Origin: Rikenellaceae bacterium
GTDB lineage: Bacteria > Bacteroidota > Bacteroidia > Bacteroidales > Rikenellaceae
Length of the DNA stretch: 64,000 nt
Direction of reading: 5' to 3'
Assembly (NCBI GenBank): GCA_020860245.1
Contig: JAJBUQ010000039.1
Span: 14,299 to 78,298, forward strand
Positions 56,183-63,965 of the stretch are shown here, in pieces. Made by a program: the position numbers and the translations under genes. How positions within the stretch are numbered: the first letter of the stretch is position 1; every line of letters begins with the position of its first letter. Below the pieces are notes generated by a model, which was not told the origin of the DNA, did no database searches, and worked only from the letters and a program-made list of their open reading frames with translations.

Positions 56183-56301
56183 AATTGGGGAATGCTGTAA
56201 AGCGAAATAGTCTGGAATAATGGTTGCCGGTCCTATCTATGCCTTTATCTAAGGTGTAGCATAGGCGCAGGGCAACTTTCCAGACTAGGGCTACCCCAAT
56301 T
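56183..56301 (+). ncRNA. Rod-like structured RNA candidate, 119 nt
   Basis: Four nested perfect stems fit one rod: AATTGGGG/CCCCAATT (56183-56190/56294-56301), AGTCTGGAA/TTCCAGACT (56209-56217/56278-56286), GTTGCC/GGCAAC (56223-56228/56271-56276) and CCTAT/ATAGG (56232-56236/56261-56265). An inner ATGC/GCAT pair closes an apical loop. A promoter-like TATATTTG lies ~125 bases upstream on the + strand and a T-rich GTTCTTTTTTTGC stretch follows. The strand is not certain because both strands fold. It could be a regulatory RNA or a DNA-level site of the island. Confidence 0.5.
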
Positions 56302-56437
56302 GCTCGCTGTTTAGGGATTGTCCTGCGTTCTTTTTTTGCGGATATATCATCCGCACTCAATCCAAATAATTTAATTCAATAATTGATACCGGAAACGGTA
56401 TAATATATCACTATCTAACCTTATATCGAATAAAACT

Positions 56438-57088
56438 ATGGAGAAAGAAACCCCCGCCTGGCAACGGATTAAAATCGTTATCAAAGAATCCGGAATGACC
56501 GTAAATGCATTCGCTTATCATATCGGACTCAAAAGATCCGAAAATCTCTACCAGATCAAACGTGGCAATCACGGAGTGAGCCGTGAACTTGCCAACCTCA
56601 TAAACCAACATTATCCGCAGTTCAGTATAGGCTGGCTATTGACCGGTGAAGGAGATAATGGCGTGAGTGAAGATCCCAACGAATTAAAAGTCCGCAACGA
56701 GGTCTTTAAAAATATCACCGTTTTCGAAAGAGTGCCCAGAGAATCCGATACAACCTCTCCCACAGTTATACAAAAATTATATCTGCCACTATCCATAGTC
56801 CGCAATTCCGAGTTCGCCTTAAACAACATAGACGAGGCTATGAATCCCAAGATACCGTTAGGTGCGATGATTCTGGTACACGAGCATGCCGGATCTATAG
56901 TTTACGGTAAAATGTATGTAATTCAAACCGTAGGCTACACAATAATCCGAACTATCCGTAAGACAAATAGACAAGGATACGTCCGTTTGACCAACTCCCA
57001 ACCCAAACACTACGATGATATAATCATAGAAAAAGAAGAGATCACAAAACTATACTCTATAGACTACATACTTGCTGAAGTCGTATAG
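56438..57088 (+). CDS. Phage-type repressor with HTH and S24-like domain
   Basis: The 216-residue protein has an N-terminal HTH (QRIKIVIKESGMTVNAFAYHIGLKR) and a C-terminal LexA/S24-like fold (NNIDEAMNPKIPLGAMILVHE, then GKMYVIQTVGYTIIRTIRK). The usual catalytic Ser-Met is Ala-Met here and the Lys position reads Arg, so self-cleavage is unlikely; many Bacteroidetes relatives are also non-cleaving. It is probably the master repressor of the island. It has no close neighbour on its strand. Confidence 0.85.
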   Translation: MEKETPAWQRIKIVIKESGMTVNAFAYHIGLKRSENLYQIKRGNHGVSRELANLINQHYPQFSIGWLLTGEGDNGVSEDPNELKVRNEVFKNITVFERVPRESDTTSPTVIQKLYLPLSIVRNSEFALNNIDEAMNPKIPLGAMILVHEHAGSIVYGKMYVIQTVGYTIIRTIRKTNRQGYVRLTNSQPKHYDDIIIEKEEITKLYSIDYILAEVV

Positions 57089-57268
57089 TCACTCACAATA
57101 AAACAGTTTATGAAAATTAACATCGTGGAGTTTTGAGGGAAACAAACATTTAGCAATCCACGCCATAACTTTTCTAAACCTCCGGCAGGCGCAGTTTTCA
57201 TGGTTGAAGTTTATAGTTTCTTCAAAATGTTATTAAATAAAGGAAGGGTAATGCGCCTGTCTTTGTTT

Positions 57269-58042
57269 TTAAATAAACAGTTTTATCTCCGCTGCAATGG
57301 AATCAATGAGTTTATTTGTAACAGCCATACTCATCTGTCTGGTATGTACTAAGATTCTTTTGCGATCCTTACTATAATGCAGATTATAAAACTGCTGCTT
57401 CTCTCCTCTTGTCTCTTTATCCCACTCCACGTCGAATATTTCCTCTATACTCAATTCCAACATTTTTGGATAATGACCGCAGGCGAGTATTATTACAGGG
57501 AAATGCCTGAAAAATTCTAAAGAACTGAACATTTTAGCTCTTCGGGCAACACCCTCCGCACGTAATTCTTTATCCTGATGCCAACTGAACGCAGACGGGA
57601 TTTGATTCAGTTCCGTTATAAATATATTTTCGTGGAAATTTATCACTTCACTTTTTCTTCCATCGTTAAAGACCGCATCGTTTATCCTTTGGTACTTTAC
57701 CCACGTATCGCTTGTACCACCCGAATAAATATAGGAATTTGACGTGCTGTCGAATTTGATTCTGTCAGGTTTATTTAATTGCCTTTTGTAGGGATAGGTA
57801 ACATCGAAATCTTTATTTCCCTCCTAAAAAGGATATAGGTAATTATCCCAACCTGCCAGATTTTCATCCACAAGTTCCGATTCCCATTTTTTAAGCAACT
57901 CGAGAGTTATACTTTCATTTTCGCCCGACTTGGCGCATTCCTTTCCAACGATCAGAATTTTGGCGTTCGGATTACCTGTGCCCAAATAAAGCCCGTTATC
58001 TTTACAATATTGGTACGCTGTGATAAGTGTTTTATTTTTCAT
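57269..58042 (-). pseudogene. Possible uracil-DNA-glycosylase-superfamily protein with in-frame TAG
   Basis: One frame of 258 codons runs from ATG 58042 to TAA 57269, broken by TAG at 57826-57824. The first part has GNPNAKILIVGKECA, a motif like the UDG-superfamily nucleotide pocket; the second has PVIILACGHYPK and LVHTRQMSMAVTN, which could be its DNA-binding loop. Sequence before and after the stop (DNYLYPF, then EGNKDFDVTYPYKRQL) reads as one protein, with CAG (Gln) the likely original codon. The enzymatic role is inferred from motif resemblance only. Confidence 0.55.
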
Positions 58043-58170
58043 TTGGTACGTGAGAATTTCGGTCAGTGAATATCGGTTTTTACATTTGCTAACAAAGAAA
58101 AGAAATATTAAACGTCAGCCAAAAATAATATACCTTTTATTATGAATAAATTAGATCATAAAAACGGAGA

Positions 58171-58473
58171 ATGGGTATTATCATTACCGAATCTCGATTT
58201 TTTTATATTGCCCATGACCTTCTTCCTACTTCCTTATATCGGGAATTAGAACTAATAAATGAAGACTTATAGGACGCTGAGGATAAGAAACTATCGGACT
58301 TCCTTAAAATAGTTACTACGGAAATGAAAGAGAAGTTGAGAACCGATAAATATTGGAAAAAAAGAAAAATAACATATCCCGATCACGATCCGTTCGTTAA
58401 TTATGAAACAGGTTGGGAAGAGTCCGAAACCTATTATGAAGATGATATAATAGAAGTAAGGAGTATTAAATAA
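58171..58473 (+). pseudogene. Small acidic protein frame with an in-frame TAG
   Basis: GIIITESRFFYIAHDLLPTS and YRELELINEDL lead to TAG at 58270-58272, followed in phase by DAEDKKLSDFLKIVTTEMKEKL to TAA 58473 (101 codons in all). An upstream ATG at 58142 (NKLDHKNGEW) is in another frame, so a frameshift may also be present. I do not recognise the family. The pattern of a single stop matches other island genes. Confidence 0.4.
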
Positions 58474-58538
58474 CTAATTTCACTCTCACGCATTCATACA
58501 GTTATTACATCTTCGGCAAAATTGAAGAACAACTCAAA

Positions 58539-58772
58539 ATGCTGAATGATATGATAGAAAAAAATAGAGGGCACATACTTATATTAAAAGATAAGTCAGG
58601 TATCGAGGATTTGGTTTCATTGCTTAGAGAATCATGTGGCGGGGACGAGGGAGAAGAGCAGATAAAGGAGCGTTTTAATCTTTCTGCTTTACAAGCTAAA
58701 TATATTATGAATACAACTCTAAGAGATTTAGCATCCGCTTATGAAGACACGCTAAACGAACAAATTATTTGA
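58539..58772 (+). CDS. Small helical protein resembling a topoisomerase-A segment
   Basis: This is a 77-residue frame. The stretch GIEDLVSLLRESCGGDEGEEQIKERFNLSALQAKYIM is reminiscent of the GyrA/ParC segment where a helix pair precedes a LSxxQAxxIL motif. The resemblance is short and could be chance; it might be a gene fragment. The frame is open upstream to 58473 without an ATG. A terminator-like hairpin follows at 58808. Confidence 0.4.
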   Translation: MLNDMIEKNRGHILILKDKSGIEDLVSLLRESCGGDEGEEQIKERFNLSALQAKYIMNTTLRDLASAYEDTLNEQII

Positions 58773-58807
58773 ACTTTACACAAAAATTCAAGATTCTTTA
58801 TAAAGAC

Positions 58808-58832
58808 AATAGCCGGGAGTGATCCGGCTATT
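58808..58832 (+). terminator. Terminator-like hairpin at the right end of the island
   Basis: AATAGCCGG (58808-58816) pairs with CCGGCTATT (58824-58832). Confidence 0.65.
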
Positions 58833-58856
58833 TATTATTAATACTTATTTATGATA

Positions 58857-58878
58857 TTTTTACACCTTTTTTATACCC
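58857..58878 (+). repeat. Right attachment-site-like direct repeat
   Basis: Matches 47091-47112 at 21 of 22 positions, 50 bases from the tRNA-Leu 3' end. Confidence 0.6.
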
Positions 58879-58888
58879 TGAAGAAAAC

Positions 58889-58924
58889 AAAAAGCGTGAT
58901 AATCAACTGATTATCACGCTTTTT
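58889..58924 (-). terminator. Terminator of tRNA-Leu
   Basis: AAAAAGCGTGATAATCA (58889-58905) and its complement (58908-58924) make a 17-bp stem with T runs on both strands, just downstream of the tRNA on the minus strand. Confidence 0.8.
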
Positions 58925-58927
58925 ACG

Positions 58928-59009
58928 TACCCGGAGCCGGGATCGAACCGGCACGGATCGCTCCACTGGTGTTTGAGACCAGCGCGTCTACCAATTCCGC
59001 CATCCGGGC
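58928..59009 (-). tRNA. tRNA-Leu (anticodon CAA)
   Basis: On the minus strand GCCCGGA ... TCCGGGT forms the acceptor (one G-U at the end). The D arm GGCGGAATTGGTAGACGC, the anticodon arm CTGGT-CTCAAAC-ACCAG and the T arm GCCGG-TTCGATC-CCGGC are all normal. The long variable arm TGGAGCGATCCGT is typical for leucine. The CAA anticodon reads UUG. CCA is not encoded. It serves as the landmark for the island to its left. Confidence 0.95.
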
Positions 59010-59034
59010 GTTGCGACTGCAAATATATACTTTT

Positions 59035-60366
59035 TTATTTTAAATACAAATCGGAATTCTTTTGTAGCAAACTTCCGTTTATATTGCCGTTTCCGTCCAT
59101 AGCATCGAGTCTTACGGATGCGATAGTGTTAATGAGACCTTTGGAATAAGGAACTTGCACTTTAAGATAATTCTCGGTATAGCCGAAAATAAATCCTCCT
59201 CTTCTGGTACTCTCGAACAAAACTTTGGCTTCCGAGCCGATAAATTTTTCGGAGAATTTTCTATAAAATTCATAGGACAGTTGAGTGAGGATACGTACCC
59301 GTTCAGCGATGATTTTAGGAGCTACTTTATCCGGAAATTCCGCCGCAGGAGTGTTAGGCCGTACAGAATAGGGGAATACATGCAGGAATGCAGGATTTAC
59401 CGATCTGAGAAACTCAAATGTCGTATTAAAATCTTCACAGCCTTCTCCGGGGAATCCTGTAATAACGTCAATGCCTATGAACGCACTGGGGATGTGTCTG
59501 CGGATTTTTTCTATCCGGTCAGCAAATAACGCAGTAGTGTACCTACGCCGCATCAACCCTAATATTCTGTCGCAGCCTGATTGCAGCGGTATATGAAAAT
59601 GAGGCTGAAATTTTGCAGAACTTCCGCAGAATTCAATTATTTGATCCGTTAAAAGATTCGGTTCGATGGAAGATATACGGTAGCGTTCGATGCCTTCCAC
59701 ATTATCCAGTCGGCTTATCAGTTCGTAGAGACTCTCTCCGGTAGTTTTGCCGAAATCTCCTGTGTTGATGCCTGTTACGACGATTTCTTTTTGACCCTTC
59801 GCCGCTATTTTTTCTGCCTCTGCGATTATTTCGGTGATAGGTTTGTTCCTGCTTCCTCCGCGTGCGAGAGGAATGGTGCAGTAGGAGCATTTATAATCGC
59901 ATCCGTCCTGAATTTTAAGGAAGGTACGCGTTCTGTCTCCGCTTGAAAACGAAGAAAAGAATGACGTCAGATCTTCCGCATCGCATGTGTGGATAACTGT
60001 ACCGCTCTTGCCGGACATTGATTTGACCATGTCCGCGATGCTGCCCTTCTCACTGTTGCCTATCACGAGATCGACTCCCTCTATCGAGGCTATCTCGTGT
60101 GCTTTGAGTTGAGCATAACAGCCGGTTACGACAACGATAGCCTTAGGATTCTCTCGAATGATCTTGCGGATTGTGTTACGGCATTTTTTATCGGAGTTCT
60201 CCGTTACGGAACAGGTATTGATTATGTAGATATCCGCCTGTTCCCCTTTGTCCGCGCGTATAATTCCGTGCTCTTCCAGCTGTCTTGCTATTGTCGACGT
60301 CTCCGAATAATTGAGTTTGCATCCCAGTGTATAGAACCCTGCTCTTCTATTATTTATGGATCTCAT
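59035..60366 (-). CDS. mtaB: tRNA t6A methylthiotransferase
   Basis: MtaB adds a methylthio group to N6-threonylcarbamoyladenosine in ANN-decoding tRNAs. The 443-residue protein has the N-terminal UPF0004 domain (FYTLGCKLNYSE, NTCSVTENSDKKCRN, VVTGCYAQ with the cluster cysteines), the radical-SAM cluster CDYKCSYC, and a C-terminal TRAM-like part. The TLGCKxN opening separates MtaB from MiaB and RimO. Its start overlaps the nspC stop by one base, so they are coupled. The threonylcarbamoyl step (tsaC) is encoded nearby on the other strand. Confidence 0.92.
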   Translation of the reverse strand: MRSINNRRAGFYTLGCKLNYSETSTIARQLEEHGIIRADKGEQADIYIINTCSVTENSDKKCRNTIRKIIRENPKAIVVVTGCYAQLKAHEIASIEGVDLVIGNSEKGSIADMVKSMSGKSGTVIHTCDAEDLTSFFSSFSSGDRTRTFLKIQDGCDYKCSYCTIPLARGGSRNKPITEIIAEAEKIAAKGQKEIVVTGINTGDFGKTTGESLYELISRLDNVEGIERYRISSIEPNLLTDQIIEFCGSSAKFQPHFHIPLQSGCDRILGLMRRRYTTALFADRIEKIRRHIPSAFIGIDVITGFPGEGCEDFNTTFEFLRSVNPAFLHVFPYSVRPNTPAAEFPDKVAPKIIAERVRILTQLSYEFYRKFSEKFIGSEAKVLFESTRRGGFIFGYTENYLKVQVPYSKGLINTIASVRLDAMDGNGNINGSLLQKNSDLYLK

Positions 60367-61502
60367 TAAGATAGTTTGGATTTGAAATCTTCGTATCCGA
60401 ATTGCCGTATCATGCTAAAATTGCCGTCGCTCCGTATAATTCCGAAGGAAGGGTGTGTGACTCCGTTGAAGGTAGTTGTTTTGACCATGGTATAATGGAT
60501 CATATCTTCGAATACGACCCGGTCGCCAACCCTTAATTCTTTGTCGAAAGACCACTCACCCACAAAATCTCCTGCAAGACAACTGTTGCCTCCCATGCGG
60601 TATGTAGGCTTGCCTTCAACAGGATCGGTTGCTCCGGTTATCTTAGGTTTATATGGCATCTCCAGACAGTCCGGCATGTGGCATGAGAAGGAAACGTCGA
60701 GAATAGCCGTTTTAATTCCGTGGTTCTCAACGATGTCCTCCACGGTCGAAACGAGAACTCCCGTCTGCCATGTAACCGCGCTGCCCGGTTCCATTATGAT
60801 ATGCAGATCCGGATATTTACCTTTAAAATCTTTAAGTAAATTTATAAGATGATTTATATCGTAATCACTCCTTGTAATCAGGTGCCCTCCGCCCATGTTG
60901 AGCCATTTTATCTGTGGGAGCAGCCGCCCGAACTTCTCCTCTACACGGATAAGTATCTTCTCCAGATCGTACGAATCCGATTCGCAGAGATTGTGAAAAT
61001 GGAGTCCTTCGATTTCCTCCGGAAGAGCATCTCCGAGTTGATCCGATGTTATACCGAGCCTTGATCCTGCAGAGCTGGGATCATACAAACCAGTATCCAC
61101 AACGGAGTATTCCGGATTGATCCTGAGTCCGCAGGAAATTTTCCTGTCGTACGACTGCATATCAAATTTATATTTCTCCCACTGTGTCAGAGAATTGAAC
61201 GTTATATGGCTGCTGTACTTAAGAAAATCTCTGAACTCCTCCGGTTTATATACCGGAGCATAAGAGTGGGTAAGCGTTCCCATCTCTTCGAACGAAAGCC
61301 TCGCCTCGTTCACGGAACTGGCGGTTGTCAGGGGGATATACTCTTTTATAATAGGGAAGACGCCCCAGCCGGCGAAGGCTTTAAGCGCCATTATTATCTC
61401 CACACCGGCATCTAAACCGCATTTTTTTATTTTTTCGAGATTGCCGCGCAGAAGGTTCTCTTCGATGACATAGCACGGCGAAGGTATGTTGTCAAATTTC
61501 AT
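60366..61502 (-). CDS. nspC: Carboxynorspermidine decarboxylase
   Basis: NspC makes norspermidine or spermidine from its carboxylated precursor, using PLP. The 378-residue protein is a fold-type III decarboxylase: PSPCYVIEENLLRGNL, the PLP lysine in IIMALKAFAGWGVF (near residue 41), GLRINPEYSVVDTGLYDPSS, and GGNSCLAGDFVGEW with the second-subunit active-site Cys. Length and motifs match NspC rather than LysA. The partner carboxynorspermidine synthase is not in this window. Confidence 0.92.
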   Translation of the reverse strand: MKFDNIPSPCYVIEENLLRGNLEKIKKCGLDAGVEIIMALKAFAGWGVFPIIKEYIPLTTASSVNEARLSFEEMGTLTHSYAPVYKPEEFRDFLKYSSHITFNSLTQWEKYKFDMQSYDRKISCGLRINPEYSVVDTGLYDPSSAGSRLGITSDQLGDALPEEIEGLHFHNLCESDSYDLEKILIRVEEKFGRLLPQIKWLNMGGGHLITRSDYDINHLINLLKDFKGKYPDLHIIMEPGSAVTWQTGVLVSTVEDIVENHGIKTAILDVSFSCHMPDCLEMPYKPKITGATDPVEGKPTYRMGGNSCLAGDFVGEWSFDKELRVGDRVVFEDMIHYTMVKTTTFNGVTHPSFGIIRSDGNFSMIRQFGYEDFKSKLS

Positions 61503-61524
61503 TTATCGCGTTTGTCCGCCGGGA

Positions 61525-62205
61525 TTAATTTCTTCTTGCGAATCCAAGGTAATAGATTAGTGTTGCGATAGCCGAGAGCGCCGCTACAACATAAGTTCTT
61601 GCAGCCCATGAAAGAGCCTCTTTAGCCTGCGAGTAAGATTCTCCAGTAAGTCCTTGTGAATCTCTGAGCCATGCGAGAGCCCTGCGTGACGCGTCCAGTT
61701 CGACCGGAAGAGTTACAAGACTGAACAATGCCGATGCAGCAATCAGTCCGATGCCTATCCAGAATAGAGTCAAATTGCCTGTTGAACTTGCCAGTATAAT
61801 TCCGAGGATAACAAACCAGACCGCAAACCGCGAAGAAAAACTAACAAAGGGTACTATCGCCGTACGTAGTTTGACCGGAGCATAACCCCTCGCATGCTGT
61901 ACAGCGTGTCCTGTCTCATGTGCCGCTACCGCCGCCGCAGCGATACTATTACTGTTATAAACAGATTCGCTGAGGCTTATCGTTTTATTCGTAGGGTTGA
62001 AATTGTCGGTAAGATTGCCGTTGGTAGGCTGTACCTTAACATCCGTAATACCGTTCTCCGCCAACATCCGTTCAGCGACTTCGCGTCCGGTAAGCCCTCT
62101 TGGAAATAAAACTTTAGAATACTTATTAAAAACTGATTGCAAACGGGCCTGTACTACCATTCCGATGATCCCTATAACAATTATCAGCAAAATTTCCCAA
62201 CTCAT
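61525..62205 (-). CDS. Membrane zinc metallopeptidase
   Basis: This is a 226-residue integral membrane protein of the neutral zinc metallopeptidase type. HETGHAVQH near residue 92 is the HExxH zinc motif. Flanking segments include ILLIIVIGIIGMVVQARLQS at the N-terminus and TLPVELDASRRALAWL followed by two more helices. Substrates are unknown. It follows nspC on the same strand, 22 bases apart, and may be cotranscribed. Confidence 0.9.
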   Translation of the reverse strand: MSWEILLIIVIGIIGMVVQARLQSVFNKYSKVLFPRGLTGREVAERMLAENGITDVKVQPTNGNLTDNFNPTNKTISLSESVYNSNSIAAAAVAAHETGHAVQHARGYAPVKLRTAIVPFVSFSSRFAVWFVILGIILASSTGNLTLFWIGIGLIAASALFSLVTLPVELDASRRALAWLRDSQGLTGESYSQAKEALSWAARTYVVAALSAIATLIYYLGFARRN

Positions 62206-62594
62206 GATCTTTTATTTTTTATAAATTAACTTTATTGACGTAAATTTATTTCATTAATCGTGCAAAATATACTATTTTTTGCAAACTTAATAAAAATAGA
62301 CTTATGTTGGTGAGATCGTTGATAAAGATGTAAAATAAAAACATTTCATTTGGAGTTCTTCCATTTATTTATTCGCTGAGTTTTATAAGGTATTCACCCC
62401 CGTCGGAACATGGTATGTTTGTGGGTCTGTTTGCCGAGTATAATCCTGTTCTATAAACTCATAGGAATCTTAAAATTAATTCTTCGTGCTTATTTTTATT
62501 ATACCATATAAATAATTTGAATTTGGTTGAAAGTAATTTAATACCATTAAGTATTGGGAAACGAGTATATTTGCACTTAAAATATAATAAAAAA
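62206..62594. promoter_or_regulatory. Divergent intergenic region with the tsaC promoter
   Basis: This A/T-rich 389-bp region lies between the peptidase gene (-) and tsaC (+). TATATTTG at 62566-62573 is a good -7 box 22 bases before the tsaC start. No other gene is convincing. Confidence 0.55.
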
Positions 62595-63161
62595 ATGGAA
62601 GATAAACAGTTGTTCGAAGCTCTCGATATTTTGAAGAAAGGCGGGATTATACTGTACCCGACGGATACTGTCTGGGGATTGGGGTGTGATGCCACAAATG
62701 CCTCAGCGGTAGAGAAAATATTCCGTATAAAGGAGCGTGCTGACAGTAAGAGCATGATAATCCTTCTCGACCATGCGGATAACGTATCGAGATATGTAAA
62801 GAAGGTCCCTTCGGTAGCGTGGGAGCTCTTAGAGGTCGCGGACAAACCTTTGACCCTTATACTGCCGGATGCCGTAGGGCTTGCTGAAAATCTGGTTGCT
62901 GAGGATGGTACGATTGCTGTAAGGCTTGTCGGTAACGCCTTCTGCCGTAAACTTATCCGCAAATTGAACAGGCCTCTGGTATCGACCTCCGCTAATATCT
63001 CCGGACAGCCTGCCCCTTTGGATTTCAAATCCATACCTGAAGAGATAATTAATGCGGTCGATTTGGTTGTCGATCCGAAATTCGAAGAAAATGCCACGGG
63101 CAGACCCTCTTCGATAATATCGGTAGGCATGGGAGGTGAAATAAAAATTATAAGAGAATAG
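62595..63161 (+). CDS. tsaC: L-threonylcarbamoyladenylate synthase
   Basis: This enzyme makes threonylcarbamoyl-AMP from threonine, bicarbonate and ATP for the universal t6A37 tRNA modification. The start is the ATG at 62595 (EDKQLFEALDIL); an in-frame TTG further upstream lies before the promoter box. The 188 residues have the core KGGIILYPTDTVWGLGCDA, KSMIILLDH, KPLTLILPD and the SxxN motif in VSTSANISGQPA. It is the short TsaC/YwlC form without a Sua5 domain. The thioesterase gene follows after one base. Confidence 0.93.
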   Translation: MEDKQLFEALDILKKGGIILYPTDTVWGLGCDATNASAVEKIFRIKERADSKSMIILLDHADNVSRYVKKVPSVAWELLEVADKPLTLILPDAVGLAENLVAEDGTIAVRLVGNAFCRKLIRKLNRPLVSTSANISGQPAPLDFKSIPEEIINAVDLVVDPKFEENATGRPSSIISVGMGGEIKIIRE

Positions 63162-63162
63162 A

Positions 63163-63558
63163 ATGAAAGAGATAGAAACTCCGCTGCAGGTTCGTTTCTC
63201 GGATACCGATATGTACGGACATGTAAACAATATAAATATTCAGAGTTATTTCGACATGGGTAAATGCGACTATATAACCAAAGTCTTCGGCATTCCTATG
63301 ATGACCTCCGTTAAAACGGGGCTGATACAAAAATGCAATTCGAATATCTTTGAAGCGCAGATACGGTTCGGAGAAAATCTATCGGTCATTACAGGAGTGG
63401 AAAAAATAGAAAATAAAAGCGTGACGTTTGTCCAGAGAATAATCAATAAAGATACAGGAGAGTTAAAGTCAACCAGCAGCGCGGTGTTGATAGCCTACGA
63501 TTTCAGCCTTCAACAATCCATTACTGTACCGGAGGAGTGGCGGGAGGAGATATTATAG
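63163..63558 (+). CDS. Hot-dog fold acyl-CoA thioesterase (4HBT family)
   Basis: The 131-residue protein opens TPLQVRFSDTDMYGHVNNINIQSYFDMGK, which holds the active-site Asp and the hot-dog helix of 4-hydroxybenzoyl-CoA thioesterase-like enzymes. The rest is a single domain of beta strands (FEAQIRFGENLSVITGVEKI, SVTFVQRI). It hydrolyses an acyl-CoA, but the substrate is not deducible. It is the second gene of a tsaC-led operon and ends at a bidirectional terminator. Confidence 0.9.
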   Translation: MKEIETPLQVRFSDTDMYGHVNNINIQSYFDMGKCDYITKVFGIPMMTSVKTGLIQKCNSNIFEAQIRFGENLSVITGVEKIENKSVTFVQRIINKDTGELKSTSSAVLIAYDFSLQQSITVPEEWREEIL

Positions 63559-63571
63559 GTAATATAAAAAT

Positions 63572-63608
63572 AAAAAAGCAGCTTACCTTCCCGGCAGACT
63601 GCTTTTTT
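63572..63608. terminator. Bidirectional terminator
   Basis: AAAAAAGCAG (63572-63581) and CTGCTTTTTT (63599-63608) are perfect complements between two convergent genes. Confidence 0.8.
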
Positions 63609-63623
63609 ACTACAAGCTTAAAA

Positions 63624-63800
63624 TTAATTTTTTGCAGCTTCCACAGAAACTTTTCTAAACTCTTTAAGAAGTTTAGAAAGCTCCAAAGCAGCTTTACGCG
63701 CGCGTACTCCCGCAGCTTTATTGTTTTTAGTAGCTTGTGCTTCTGCGTTTTCTTTAAACGCATCAATCTGTTCATTGATCTGGTCTAATAAATTCTGCAT
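63624..63800 (-). CDS. Histone H1-like small basic protein
   Basis: The 58-residue protein (QNLLDQINEQIDAFKENAEA and RARKAALELSKLLKEFRK) is the short, Lys/Ala-rich helical protein called histone H1-like in Bacteroidetes. It probably binds DNA and affects nucleoid packing; direct proof is limited. Start ATG and stop TAA are clean. It ends at the bidirectional terminator shared with the thioesterase gene. Confidence 0.85.
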   Translation of the reverse strand: MQNLLDQINEQIDAFKENAEAQATKNNKAAGVRARKAALELSKLLKEFRKVSVEAAKN

Positions 63801-63965
63801 AGTGTGTAGTAGGTTAAAATGATTAATTAATTTAACACGTCTACAAAGCTATATAAATTTTATCAATAAAAAACAAAGTTTTATTAATTTTTAAAGCATT
63901 TTAATATGCTTAAGATTAATTTTTTATGGTTCTAACCCCGTTTTAATGGGTTTTTATGTTATCTT

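Larger units (their letters stand above)
47091..58878. mobile_element. Genomic island beside tRNA-Leu, flanked by 22-bp direct repeats
   Basis: The 22-base segments at 47091-47112 and 58857-58878 differ at one position (TTTTTACACCTTTTTTA then CACCC or TACCC). A tyrosine integrase remnant sits just inside the left copy and tRNA-Leu(CAA) with its terminator lies 50 bases beyond the right copy. Cargo includes a D12 methyltransferase, DUF1848, an excisionase-like HTH, MobC, relaxase, phage-type repressors and a nested transposon. This is the layout of a mobilisable island. With integrase, HTH, MobC and relaxase all damaged it should now be immobile. Confidence 0.65.
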
